Source: Ditylenchus dipsaci
Taxonomy: Eukaryota; Nematoda; Chromadorea; Rhabditida; Anguinidae
DNA: 64,000 nucleotides
Assembly: GCA_004194705.1 (NCBI GenBank)
Contig: SADC01000078.1
Span: forward strand, 62,001 to 126,000
Direction of reading: 5' to 3'
The translations under genes were made by a program, and so were the position numbers. The notes below the pieces were generated by a model. It did not search any database and was not told the DNA's origin. It was given only the letters and a program-made list of their open reading frames with translations. This document shows positions 22,026 to 33,900 of the stretch, piece by piece; the first letter of the stretch is position 1, and each line of letters opens with the position of its first letter.

Positions 22026-23229
22026 AGGGGATTGGATACATCGGCTATAAATTTGGCGGCTCTACATTTCATTGGTGCGAGGATTACAAATTGTTCTTTT
22101 TTCTATAGTCTTTTATTTGTTGTTTTTACATCTTGTGTGTTACATCGGAGCTAAAAATGTTTCTTGAGCTATATTTTCTTAAATATATATTTCTTTTGTT
22201 TTTAAGTGGTGTAATAAAAGTCTTGCAACACTTTTCTAGTCAATTTTTTAGAAAAAAATTTAAAAAAATCCAATTAATAGGTGTTGTAGCACTGCATCTG
22301 CTCTTTCAAATGGTATAAGAAATTATAACAGGATAATTTTGAAACTTCAGCGTTTGGCTCTGAACACTTATGAGGTCATTTTGAGAAGGTGAAAAGCATT
22401 TAATCACTTTAACTGGTCAAATATCTTATTGAATATTGAGAGTTACGATAACGAGTGTTGATTTGTCTACGGAACGGACCGGGTCGGGCTTTAAAGGTTC
22501 TGGTTTTTCGGACGGCGTGTTTTGTCGGCAATTCTTGAGTCAATTTATATTTGAAAAAGTGGACGGTCAACCAGAAATTTAAAACGTCTAAATGCTAAGA
22601 AGGGTTCCATCAAGAAAAATTTGGTATAAAATAAATTTAGGGGCTGCAAACCTTAGGATGGTGATGTAAAAAGTAGGACGGCGAAAGACGGCGCGGTCAC
22701 TATGCTCCCAACCAGTATTTAGGTACCCTAAACAAGGTTTTTAGAGTGGTTTTAAGGGTTTGGAACGGTTCAGGGTGGGATTATGAGCGATTAAGCAGAT
22801 CTTAGCAAGATCTTGATGTGCCCTTTTTCTGTCTCAGATTTTACATTTTTTGTCCCAAAAATATTTCTTTCTGTCCCAAATATATTTCGGCTCAAATTTA
22901 GGTTAGAAAAAAGTGAATTTAAAACAACAAAGTTTTGTTTTTTCAGAAACATGCAAGAAAATAGACAAATGTCAATCATGCTTTTTTAATTATGTTTTTT
23001 AAAATAATTACTCAGCTACTCCTTGAACCTTGTCTCTTAATATATTGTCGTAAAAAATATAGCTTTTTATCAGTATTTTTTCGGAACTTTTCTTGCTCTA
23101 TACTTTCTTTCTCTAAGACTTGCTTAGTCTTGCAATTAGAAATAAACAAACAATAAAGAAATATATATACAGTCAACTCTTGATTTAACGATCTCATGAT
23201 TTATATTTCGTTAGATCTGACTACCGCAA
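22026..23229. other. 3' region of the secreted gene and AT-rich DNA
   Basis: AATAAA at about 22211 is the likely poly(A) signal of the secreted gene. After it I see no exon chain. Short frames lack domains. A pogo-like terminus (TACAGTCAACTCTTGATTTA) occurs at 23170 without a clear partner. Confidence 0.5.
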
Positions 23230-23319
23230 AACCTCTATTAATCAGGCCTGCCAGATTATTTTTAACCTCATTCCTGGAGGCCAGATTATTGAAAGGGTCG
23301 TATTATTTCGTAGTCTTTG

Positions 23320-23545
23320 AATAATCAGATTGGGTTTATTGTTTGTTTATCTTCCAGTCCATGTGCAGGCCACGAACCTTGAGGGTATGCTACATTGCGC
23401 CAATATCACGCCGGCGCAGCTTTTCAGCATCTTGCTTACAGCCGGCTGAGACCACAGCCTCAATTATATGGTCGGGGTGTTCGTCGGTCATCTCAACCAA
23501 GGTTTTTCCAACGTGCAAAAGATTTCGGCTGACTGTCTTGTACTT
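23320..23545 (-). pseudogene. Unrecognised coding-like fragment
   Basis: On the minus strand one frame reads SRNLLHVGKTLVEMTDEHPD, then HIIEAVVSAGCKQDAEKLRR, a stop, and HTLKVRGLHMDWKINK. The GC content and the absence of stops in the first 60 codons stand out from the AT-rich flanks. I do not recognise the family. It may be an exon or relic of a host gene or a transposase. The nearby pogo-like terminus favours the latter. Confidence 0.3.
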
Positions 23546-24079
23546 GTATATAATTTAGTCGAAGTCCATACGACACATGTTCCAAAAGCGGTTTCTACTT
23601 GGTGTCGAGTGCCTTCTTGAGTGCCTACAGTCTACAGCCAGTGGTTTAATGCAGTCCAGTCTTGCGAAATACCTGTAAAATAGGTTGCTTTCAGCCAATT
23701 CAAAAAAAATATTTTCAGACCCCAAATTTGGTCATTTTTAGCCCTGTCAGACCTCGTTGAGGGTCGGCTACCGGGTTTTCTTGCGTTACACTATTCTGAA
23801 CATTATATACCAATCCAGAGCTAAGATCTGAATGGTTTTCCCTTTTGGTCAGCCGGAAGCAATTTCGACCTAGCTGAGAACCACTTTTGATTTCGAGAAG
23901 GCCAAAATTTTTCGAAAAAATAGAAATCAATTTGATTTTTTTTAAACGACATTTAAAATTTTTTCACTTGTATTTTCTGATCCGCTATGACGAACTGCAT
24001 CTAAGTTCGAAGTTTCAGCCCAGAAAAGCGATTCCTGATTTTTTAAGAAAAAAACGTTCACTTAAAGCTTATTATTTTC

Positions 24080-24302
24080 TGTATATGGGACGCACATTTG
24101 CTGCAGAAAAAAAGCAAATTAGCGGCAAGAAAAAGTATTTCTACGGCAAAAAAAGTATTTCTGCGGCAAAAAAGTCTTTTTTGCGGCAAAAAAAGTCTTT
24201 TTGCGGCAAAACAAAGTAAATCTGCGGCAAAAAAGTCTTTTTGCGGCAAAAAAGTAAATCTGCGGCAAAAAAGTATTTTTACGGCAAGAAAAAGGTTTGC
24301 CC
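24080..24302. repeat. Tandem repeat of CGGCAAAAAAGTCTTTTTG (foldback-type arm)
   Basis: About 10 units of 18-20 bp (TGCGGCAAAAAAGTCTTTTT and variants with GTATTTC or GTAAATC) end at GGTTTGCCCG. The unit and the border word resemble the arms at 5918-7320. The partner arm is absent, so this is a solo arm. Confidence 0.65.
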
Positions 24303-24375
24303 GTTTCAGTCAGTTTGAGTGATTTTCGTTGGTCTGGTGTGATTATGAATGGTTTGGGAGATAAAGACATGTTAG

Positions 24376-24676
24376 TACAGTCGATGCTCTCCATAAGATA
24401 CCCTTAGGGACCGGCCTGAGACGTATCTTATGGATAGGGTATCTTATAGGGGAGCGTATTTGAAAAAATTTCCCGAAAAGCGCATCTCACGAAAAGCGTT
24501 CTTATATCAATAAATTCACTAGTTAACCTTTTCCAGCATTTTTTCGAATCTTAGTCAAAAATCATGATCATCAATTCAAACACCTATAAGTTTGATAAAT
24601 TCATTCATATTTGAATAGTTTTCACAAAAGAGTCGGGACTGTGTCCAGGGGTATCTTATGTAGAGCGTCGATTGTA
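24376..24676. mobile_element. Pogo-like MITE (ATAAGATACCC variant)
   Basis: The left end TACAGTCGATGCTCTCCATA and right end TGTAGAGCGTCGATTGTA form an imperfect inverted pair. The arms share AAGATACCC/GGGTATCTT. Confidence 0.7.
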
Positions 24677-24679
24677 GTA

Positions 24680-25150
24680 GTATGGGATGGTTTGAGATGG
24701 TTTGGGATGTTTGGGGCGGTTCGAGGTGGTTTGGGTGGTTTTTAGGTTGGTAGGCATGGGTTGGGTGATTTGGAGTGGTTTGAGAGGTTTGGACTAGTTG
24801 GAGGTGGCTTAGACTGTTTTAGGGTATTCTGATGTTAACACTTGAGTACCACAACTTGGGTGCCTCAACTTGGGTACGACAACCTGGATGCCACCACCTA
24901 AATCACGTGTATGGGCCAAAACCATGTGGACAACTATCAACCACCAGAATATTGTCCAAACCACGTGGATGGCGCCTGAACCACATGAATAGCTTCTAAT
25001 TACTAAGATGGGGGCCCACACCACGTGGAAAGAAAAAGAGAAGGTCGATCAACTAGTCCAAACCTCAAAACCATAGGACGGTGTTGCAGCGCAGTGCAAG
25101 AGCTACCAATCCTTTGTTTCAAAGTAATTTTTTAAAATCTGAGTGTTGAG
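24680..25150. repeat. GGTTTGGGATGG-rich tract and minisatellite
   Basis: 24680-24830 is a G/T-rich tract of TTTGRGRTGGTT words. 24840-25040 is a degenerate array of AACCACGTGGATG / CTCAACTTGGGTAC words related to 15650-16190. No gene. Confidence 0.5.
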
Positions 25151-25151
25151 T

Positions 25152-25318
25152 TACCGTATTTATTCTAATAGAAGAGCAGTCTCTAATAGAAGAGCACCTC
25201 CTAGGGCCAAAACTAGGGGATAAACCAATTTTTATTGCATTTTTAACACAAAATTGAAAAATGATTGCAGAGGATAAAAAATAAAAGAGCATGCTCTTTT
25301 ATTAGAATAAATACGGTA
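25152..25318. mobile_element. ACCGTATT-family MITE (GAAGAGCA variant)
   Basis: The ends TACCGTATTTATTCTAATAG and TTAGAATAAATACGGTA form an inverted pair. The arms share AGAGCA/TGCTCT. The copy is short and lacks the usual core. Confidence 0.7.
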
Positions 25319-25601
25319 TGGTATTTGCCTAATTTTCACGGTCGAGGGGAATATATCGGAGTTCAGTCCACTTTTTGCATAGCATTTTTTTGCAAACAAA
25401 AAAAGACAAGTTTTATCTTCAGATTTTATTACAACAATCTGAATCGCTCATCGGTAACCAGAGCTAGCACTAAATGCAAAAAAATATCCGCAGCTGGTTA
25501 CCGATGAGCGATTCAGATTGTTGTAATAAAATCTGAAGATAAAACTTGTCTTTTTTTGTTTGCAAAAAACTGCTATGCAAAAGTGAACTGAACTCCGATA
25601 T

Positions 25602-27010
25602 ACAGTCAAACCTCTCTACTATGGCACCCCCAAAAGTTCGTTCCCGCCTTGGGCCCGACACTTTTTTAACCGAATTTTCAAAGTCTTTTATCCATCCTGT
25701 TTTGACAGTCTGGTCCCAAATATCGTAAGGATTCCGATTTTGCCGATCGTTTTCAGAATTATAAAAAAAATTCTTCTAAAAAGCAAAAACTCAGTTTAAA
25801 AACAGGAAAATTCAAAAATTTCTGTTTTTAAAACTGAGTTTTTGCTTTTTTAGAAGAATTTTCGGCGCTACTCGGTTATACCCCCCCCCCCCAAAAAGTG
25901 CTACTCGGGAATACCCCCCCCCCCCCAATCCTAGGAGCTACTCGGTTATACCCCCCCCCCCAAAAATCAAGATTTTTAGGAGTGGTCAAAACACATTTTT
26001 AAGCAATAATTTCGCTATAAAAGGTCCAGAAAAGCAATTTAAAAGGATTATGGGCTGTATTGGAGGGGAAGGGACAAAACAGGGGCCACTTTTATAATGC
26101 TATAAGTACCAAAGAGTAATAATCTCTTAGCCTTGAAGTCACTTTCAAACCCAGCCACTTGTGGTGCACGTAAAAGTATAAGCACTCGAAATGATCAGAC
26201 CGGTCAGCCGGGTGGATCCTGATGGTTGTTGTTTAACTTTTGGATGGCTGAGCCTCTGGCTCGTAGCCTCAGGCTGGAAAATGGGGAGACCCTTTTCGGC
26301 CGAAAAATCAAAGATGTTGAACATAGTTTTGAATACTGGGGCCTACCGCATAAATAACTCTGGTATGCATGTTTTTTCATGCATCCAGAGTCACTTTCGA
26401 GTGATTTGTGTCTAAGGTATGTGGGTGTGCGCATCTCAACTCCAAGCCCCCAGCCCCTGCGCCCCCGAAGGGGGCGCAGGGGGCTTGAGAGTTAGAGATG
26501 CGCGCACGCACTTACCTTAGACATGATTCCGAGAAGTACACTTGATCATAAAATGCATATAAAGTCTATTTTTGCCACGGCCCGAGTTGAAAAACATGGT
26601 AAAGCAGCTAAAAAAAGTGGCCCCTGTATTATTCCCTTCCCCTCCCAATACAGCCCATAATCCCTTTTAAATTGCTTTTCTGGACCTTTTATGGCGAAAT
26701 TATTGCTTAAAAATGTGTTTGACCACTCCTAAAAATCTTGATTTTTGGGGGGGGTATAACCGAGTAGGTCCGATTTTTGGGGGGGGGTATTCCGAGTAGC
26801 TTTTTGGGGGGGGGGGGTATTACCGAGTAGCGTCGAATTTTCTTTATAATTCTGAAAAAGAATCGGCAAAATCGGAATCCTTACGATATTTGGGACCAGA
26901 CTGTCAAAACAGAATGGATAAAAGACTTTGAATATTCGGTTAAAAAAAGTGTCGGACCCAAGGCGGGAACGAACTTTTGGGGGTGCCATAGTAGAGAGGT
27001 TTGACTGTAT
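25602..27010. mobile_element. Pogo-like element holding nested GGCGCTACTCGG and CCTTAGACA MITEs
   Basis: The left end TACAGTCAAACCTCTCTACT with AGTTCGTTCCCGCCTTGG is mirrored by GGCGGGAACGAACTTTTGGG and AGTAGAGAGGTTTGACTGTA. Inside are poly-C/poly-G tipped elements (25862-26000 and 26740-26835) and the CCTTAGACA module around 26340-26570. No coding capacity. Confidence 0.65.
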
Positions 27011-27231
27011 TCCACTTTTAGCCACGGAAGTTGTTACTACGATTGTTACTACGGCCCCAGTGACCAAAACGTGGTAGGATACCTTAATATAAGATATTTT
27101 ACCTTGGGGACCAAAAGAGTTCGAAAGACTTTTGTGTGTTTCAGGCCTGAAACGTGTAGAAAACATGTTTCAAGTGGAGGACGACAGTTTTTTTTACTAA
27201 ATTTTGACTTTTCGCGTTGGGTGACCAAGGT

Positions 27232-27657
27232 ACAGTCAAACTTCGATTTAGTGGCACCCCCAAAAGTTCGTTCCGCCTTGGGTCCGACACTTTTTTAACC
27301 CAATTTTCGAAATATTTTATTGATTCTGTTATGACAGTCTGGTCGCAAATATCGTAAGGATTCCGATTTTGTCGATCGTTTTTTGAAAATAAAACATATT
27401 TTAGGTTAAAAAGTGAAACCTCGATATAGTGGCACCTGTTTTCAAAAAAGGGGTGCCACTATATCGAGGTTTCACTTTTTAACCCAAAATTCGTTTACTT
27501 TTCAAAAAACGATCGGCAAAAGCGGAATCCTCACGATATTTGTGACCAGACTGTCATAACAGAATCGATAAAATATTTTGAAAATTGGGTTAAAAAAAGT
27601 GTCGGACCCTAGGCGGAAATGAACTTTTGGGCTGCCACTAAATCGAGGTTGACTGTA
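27232..27657. mobile_element. Pogo-like MITE (TTTAGTGGCACC variant)
   Basis: The ends TACAGTCAAACTTCGATTTA and AATCGAGGTTGACTGTA form an inverted pair. Conserved inner blocks are AGTTCGTTCCGCCTTGGGTC, GTGTCGGACC and CGATCGT. The centre is a second palindrome (GATATAGTGGCACC, mirrored). It is repeated at 29424-29857. Confidence 0.8.
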
Positions 27658-27727
27658 GAGGGTACTGGATGGTAGTTGGATATGGAAAAGCATTTGAAGT
27701 TTAGTTAATGCGTAAAAGTATTTGAGG

Positions 27728-28156
27728 GTACAGTCAACTCTCGATATAGTGTAGCCCCAAAAGTTCGTTCCGCCTTGGGTCCGACACTTTTTTACCTCGA
27801 TTTTTGAAGTCTTTTGCCAAATATGATTCGTCAGTCTAGTGCGAAATATCGCAGGGATTCGATTTTGCCAGTCGTTTTTGTAAAGGGCAAAAATTTTGCC
27901 GAAAAGACCCGCGCCTCTCGATATAGTGTAGCCTTATTTTGAAAAAACCACTACACTATATCGAGAGGCGCGGGTCTTTTCGGCAAAATTTTGCCCTTTA
28001 CAAAAACGACTGGCAAAATCGGAATCCCTGCGATATTTCGCACTAGACTGACGAATCATATTTGGCAAAAGACTTCAAAAATCGAGGTAAAAAAAGTGTC
28101 GGACCCAAGGCGGGAACGAACTTTTGGGGCTACACTATATCGAGAGTTGACTGTAC
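27728..28156. mobile_element. Pogo-like MITE (ATAGTGTAGCC variant)
   Basis: The ends TACAGTCAACTCTCGATATA and TATATCGAGAGTTGACTGTA are a perfect inverted pair. The conserved GTTCG...CCTTGGGTCCGACAC block follows each end. The centre is a palindrome of GACCCGCGCCTCTCGATATA. It is repeated at 29923-30352. Confidence 0.8.
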
Positions 28157-28258
28157 TGATAAGGTTTGTTTAGGAGTGCATGAAAGTCGGCGTTGAAGCA
28201 ATAAAAGAGAGCAGGGGGCGCAGGGGCTTGGGGCTTGGAGTTGAGATGCGCACACCAC

Positions 28259-28690
28259 ATACCTTAGACATGATTCCGAGAAGTACACTTGATCATAAAA
28301 TGCATATAAAGTCTATTTTTGCCACGGCCCGAGTTGAAAAACATGGTAAAGCAGCTAAAAAAAAGTGGCCCTGTATTATTCCCTTCCCCTCCCAATACAG
28401 CCCATAATCCCTTTTAAATTGCTTTTCTGGACCTTTTTATGGCGAAATTATTGCTTAAAAATGTGTTTTGACCACTCCTAAAAATCTTGATTTTTGGGGG
28501 GGTATAACCGAGTAGGTCCGATTTTGGGGGGGGGGGTATTCCCGAGTAGCTTTTTTGGGGGGGGGGGTATTACCGAGTAGCGTCGAATTTTCTTTATAAT
28601 TCTGAAAAAGAATCGGCAAAATCGGAATCCTTACGATATTTGGGACCAGACTGTCAAAACAGAATGGATAAAGACTTTGAATATTCGGAA
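28259..28690. repeat. Partial middle copy of the duplicated segment
   Basis: CCTTAGACATGATTCCGAGA through GGATAAAGACTTTGAATATT repeats 26515-26940 and is repeated again from 28699. It is cut off before the pogo-like end. This gives two and a fraction tandem units. Confidence 0.8.
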
Positions 28691-28698
28691 TACACTTG

Positions 28699-30406
28699 AC
28701 CTTAGACATGATTCCGAGAAGTACACTTGATCATAAAATGCATATAAAGTCTATTTTTGCCACGGCCCGAGTTGAAAACATGGTAAAGCAGCTAAAAAAA
28801 AGTGGCCCCTGTATTATTCCCTTCCCCTCCCAATACAGCCCATAATCCCTTTTAAATTGCTTTTCTGGACCTTTTATGGCGAAATTATTGCTTAAAAATG
28901 TGTTTTGACCACTCCTAAAAATCTTGATTTTTGGGGGGGGGTATAACCGAGTAGGTCGATTTTGGGGGGGGTATTCCCGAGTAGCTTTTTTGGGGGGGGG
29001 GGGGGGGGTATTACCGAGTAGCGTCGAATTTTCTTTATAATTCTGAAAAAGAATCGGCAAAATCGGAATCCTTACGATATTTGGACCAGACTGTCAAAAC
29101 AGAATGGATAAAAGACTTTGAATATTCGGTTAAAAAAAGTGTCGGACCCAAGGCGGGAACGAACTTTTGGGGTGCCATAGTAGAGAGGTTTGACTGTATT
29201 CCACTTTTAGCCACGGAAGTTGTTACTACGATTGTTACTACGGCCCAGTGACCAAAACGTGGTAGGATACCTTAATATAAGATATTTTACCTTGGGGGAC
29301 CAAAAGAGTTCGAAAGACTTTTTGTGTGTTTCAGGGCCTGAAACGTGTAGAAAACATGTTTTCAAGTGGAGGACGACAGTTTTTTTTACTAAATTTGACT
29401 TTTCGCGTTGGGTGACCAAGGTACAGTCAAACTTCGATTTAGTGGCACCCCCAAAAGTTCGTTCCCGCCTTGGGTCCGACACTTTTTTTAACCCAATTTT
29501 CGAAATATTTTATTGATTCTGTTATGACAGTCTGGTCGCAAATATCGTAAGGATTCCGATTTTGTCGATCGTTTTTGAAAATAAAACATATTTTAGGTTA
29601 AAAAGTGAAACCTCGATATAGTGGCACCTGTTTTCAAAAAAAGGGGTGCCACTATATCGAGGTTTCACTTTTTAACCCAAAATTCGTTTACTTTTCAAAA
29701 AACGATCGGCAAAAGCGGAATCCTCACGATATTTGTGACCAGACTGTCATAACAGAATCGATAAAATATTTTGAAAATTGGGTAAAAAAAGTGTCGGACC
29801 CTAGGCGGAAATGAACTTTTGGGGCTGCCACTAAATCGAGGTTTGACTGTAGAGGGTACTGGATGGTAGTTGGATATGGAAAAGCATTTGAAGTTTAGTT
29901 AATGCGTAAAAGTATTTGAGGGTACAGTCAACTCTCGATATAGTGTAGCCCCAAAAGTTCGTTCCCGCCTTGGGTCCGACACTTTTTTTACCTCGATTTT
30001 TGAAGTCTTTTGCCAAATATGATTCGTCAGTCTAGTGCGAAATATCGCAGGGATTCCGATTTTGCCAGTCGTTTTTGTAAAGGGCAAAAATTTTGCCGAA
30101 AAGACCCGCGCCTCTCGATATAGTGTAGCCTTATTTTGAAAAAACCACTACACTATATCGAGAGGCGCGGGTCTTTTCGGCAAAATTTTTGCCCTTTACA
30201 AAAACGACTGGCAAAATCGGAATCCCTGCGATATTTCGCACTAGACTGACGAATCATATTTGGCAAAAGACTTCAAAATCGAGGTAAAAAAAGTGTCGGA
30301 CCAAGGCGGGAACGAACTTTTGGGGGCTACACTATATCGAGAGTTGACTGTACTGATAAGGTTTGTTTAGGAGTGCATGAAAGTCGGCGTTGAAGCAATA
30401 AAAGAG
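28699..30406. repeat. 1.7-kb segment, second full copy
   Basis: This is the counterpart of 26515-28210, including MITE copies at 29424-29857 and 29923-30352. Homopolymers are mostly one base longer here than in the first copy (CGTTCCCGCC against CGTTCCGCC, TTTTCAAG against TTTCAAG). The pattern fits consensus error rather than divergence. Confidence 0.85.
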
Positions 30407-30962
30407 ATTAATCAATAAAATTTTCTTTAATATGATAAAAAAGATTATGACTAGAATATGACAGAAAAAAATTATGACCGGTAATTAACCCAACTCGATT
30501 CGAGAGTCGACTGTATACCTATTGAAGCTGTGAGAAAAACCCCAAAATGATTGATTTTAGGATAAAACGAAGGTTTAAGCTAGGTATCGACTTGTACTGA
30601 GCTTGTGAAGCCCTGCGCGAATATTTCAGTTTTTGTTTAATTAATCGACTTTTTTAAACCGGTCGATTCGCCGGTGGGCCACCAGTCCATCAAAAACAAT
30701 CAAGCGGTTGATGATTGATGTGGCGGTTGATAAAATCCAGGCGTCGAAAAGACTGGTTGCATAGATAAGAGCCTGAGCATCATTTTAATGCCAAATTGTG
30801 AATGAAACATGAAAATGGAATAAAAAGCAGCAACTTTGATTGAGAGGTCTATTTTTGAGGGACATTTTAATAAAACTATTTCTTCATTTTTTAAAATTTT
30901 AAATTTAATCTAAATTTAAATCTTTAAATTTTACACATTGTCTTTTTTCAATTTTCAGCGCT

Positions 30963-33900
30963 ATGTCTTATTTGTTTGCTCTTATGAGTGAGTTTTTAAT
31001 TTTTTCAGAAGAAAGTTTGGCTTTATCCAACAAAGAGGGGGGTTTTGCCTTAGTCCCCCTGTTGATTTTTTTTTGTTATTTTTCAGGCTAAGGCTTAAGC
31101 AAGAATAGGCCAGCGTAAGTAAGGAAAAACTCAAACATATCTGAAACTCATGCTTGAATTCGTCCTAACATAGGCTAGCCTACCCTTGCTTAAAAGACCA
31201 TGCTCTTTGCTCGCAGTGCCATGTGCAAAATTTGAATTGGCGGGGGACACTTCTCTTTCGTCTATCAGTGTACTTTTTCAAGTTGTTTTGAATGACTCGA
31301 AAGAGTACAGAATTAGACGAAAGAGAAGTGTCCCCCGCCAATTCAAATTTTGCACATGCCACTGCGCGCAAAAACCATGGTCCTTTAAGCCTTAGCCTGA
31401 AAAATTACGAAAGAAAATCAACAGGGGACCAAGGCAAACATATCGTGTAATTTTTTAGGCTTAGCAAGGGTAGGCCTGCATAAGCTTGGAAGAACTCAAA
31501 CATATCTTAGATTCATGTTTGAGTTTGTCCTTACATACGCAGGTCTACCCTTGCTTAAGCCTTAGCCTGAAAAATTACAAAAAAATCAACATGAGGGACC
31601 AAGGCGAAAAAACCCCCCTTTGTTGGATAGGGCCGGAAGTTTAAATTTAGCGTTTCATTTAGAGCTTTCATTTTTTCTATGTGGTTTAACTGCTACAGCA
31701 ATTGCTTTGCCAGCTATTTTAAAGAACCCTAAATCCTGTGGAATCAGCGAAATAGACCCTAAGTTTGCATCCGGTCAGGTTATAGAAGATGTTGTTCCCT
31801 ATTCTTGGCCTTGGGCTGCAATTCTCTGCCACAAAAAATCAGGTATTTACAAGTCATTAAAAAACAAAATACTAAAAATAGGACGCTACTGGTTTAAAAC
31901 ATTACCGCCAACATAGTTTTGAATACTTGGGCCTACCGCATAAATAAACTCTGTATGCATGCTTTTTCATGCATCCAGAGTCGCTTTCGAGTGAAATTTC
32001 CTTCGAAAGTGGGTCAGCCGTGGGTTACTATGCGTTTGGGCCACACTGCATTTGGGCCCCGCATTTGGGCCCCCGCGTTTGGGCATCCCGCATTTGGGCC
32101 CCAATTCCAATCTTTTTACATATCTCCGAGAAATCTTCGGCAAATTCATTTTAGCCCTGTGAATTCATCCTACGGTGAATATTTCCTGCAACAAATACAT
32201 CCTCAGGTATCCTCAGGCACATTTTAGGCTAAGTAGGCAACCAGGTTGGAGAACTCAGGTAGTGTAGTGTTACTCGGGTAGAAATATCTTCGTGTTGTAA
32301 TGAACTTTTAAAATTTTAAATATTTTTCTATGATCCAACTTTAGTTCTACTGGATAATCCATGCACCAACTAAACCAAGTGGTCGTCCACTTGGATCAAA
32401 ATTGTTTTTACGTTTTTCATGTTGTAAAACATGCTTTCTGGACTTATTGTATTCTGGACCGTTTTCGTTGGGGTTGCAAGTAAAGTGTTACCGGGACCCC
32501 TCCATAATTGTTATCAAACGCAACAAGATATGGAATTTTCATATTCTCAGCAGTTATTTCAACCCTTCTTTATTAATTAAAGCACAATTTACACGATTCG
32601 AAAGATTTCGAATTCGAAACAGAACTAACAAAAATGTTCAAGAATCGGGGTAAAAAAGTGTCGGACCCTAAGCGGGAACGAACTTTTTGGGTGTCGGTTT
32701 ATTAAGGTTTGACTGTAGAGGAAATACATTAATAATCTATTGTGAAAGCTGGTTGTCATTAAAAATGACAAGTTTACAAACTTCAGTATACAAATTATAA
32801 AGCAAATATTTTTAGACAATGAAAGCATTAATTGTTTGGAGGGAGGAGGAACAGCAGCTTCAGTAGTTGGAGAACATTGGATTTTAAGCTCTATTTTTGT
32901 AGGGAACCCTGCGGATTGGACAGTTGTTACTGGCGTGTTTGATGCTCAAAAAGGGTTTTCTTATCTAATTATATTCTAGCACTTTAACAAATTTAAATGA
33001 AAAGTTGCAGTTTGCTTGAAGAAGGTGCCCAAAGCTACGAAATAGACGAAGTATTCAATCACCCGATGTATACTACTAATTTGATGAATGATATTGCTTT
33101 GATCAAGGTAACTTGCTATTTTCACTTGCGTTTTGTGTTATCTCTAACTATCCGACATGTCGATTTTTAAGAAGAAATCTGGTGAGCTGGTTTTAGCACA
33201 ATTTACTTTTTCTAAGGCAGATTTTACTACTTTCAGGACAATTTTTTTTTGACTGATTACATTGAAATTTCTCATCTTTTTTGATAACACGTGATAGCAC
33301 CATCATGTAGCACTGCGAGTCTAATTTTTAATGAGATATCAGTTGTTGCATTATGTTCGAAAAATACAGAACGAAAAGGTAAAAGTATGAAGCAAGTCAG
33401 AAAAATAATTTAGTTCATACTTTTACCATAAGTGGCTTTATTTTTCAATCCCCCTTAGGGGAGGGGCGTGGGAGAGTGTGGTTCTATTAAAGAGTGTGGC
33501 TCTAAGAGAGAGTCGGCTTCTATTTGTAAACCGCCTCAAGATATCCAAGCATTGCATCATACACGCATAAATTCTTTATTTACAACAAAACTCATCAACA
33601 CTCTAGATACATATAACTATGACCAAACACATTTTCTTGCTCTTCCTAGAGGTCGATTTCTTGTATTAGCCTAAAAAGCTTCTTCTCATCACGCATCACA
33701 CTCATCATCAGCTTCAGCTTGCCTCGACTACTCGTAACCGACCTAACTTCTTTGAAGCAGCGGAAGGCGTTGTCCTCACTTCCATCGGTGGCATTGGAAA
33801 CGATTTAAATGACTCAACGATGAACTCCTTCGATAGATTCTCCCAGGCTTCGACAATCCCTTAGAGGTACACGGCCATTCGCGCAGCTGGAGAGAATGTT

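Larger units (their letters stand above)
26515..28210. repeat. 1.7-kb segment, first copy of a local duplication
   Basis: From CCTTAGACATGATTCCGAGA to GAAGCAATAAAAGAG this segment matches 28699-30406 almost base for base. Most differences are one-base changes in homopolymer length (for example CCTTGGGGACC against CCTTGGGGGACC). It includes two complete pogo-like MITEs, at 27232-27657 (GATTTAGTGGCACC arms) and 27728-28156 (GATATAGTGTAGCC arms). Confidence 0.85.
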
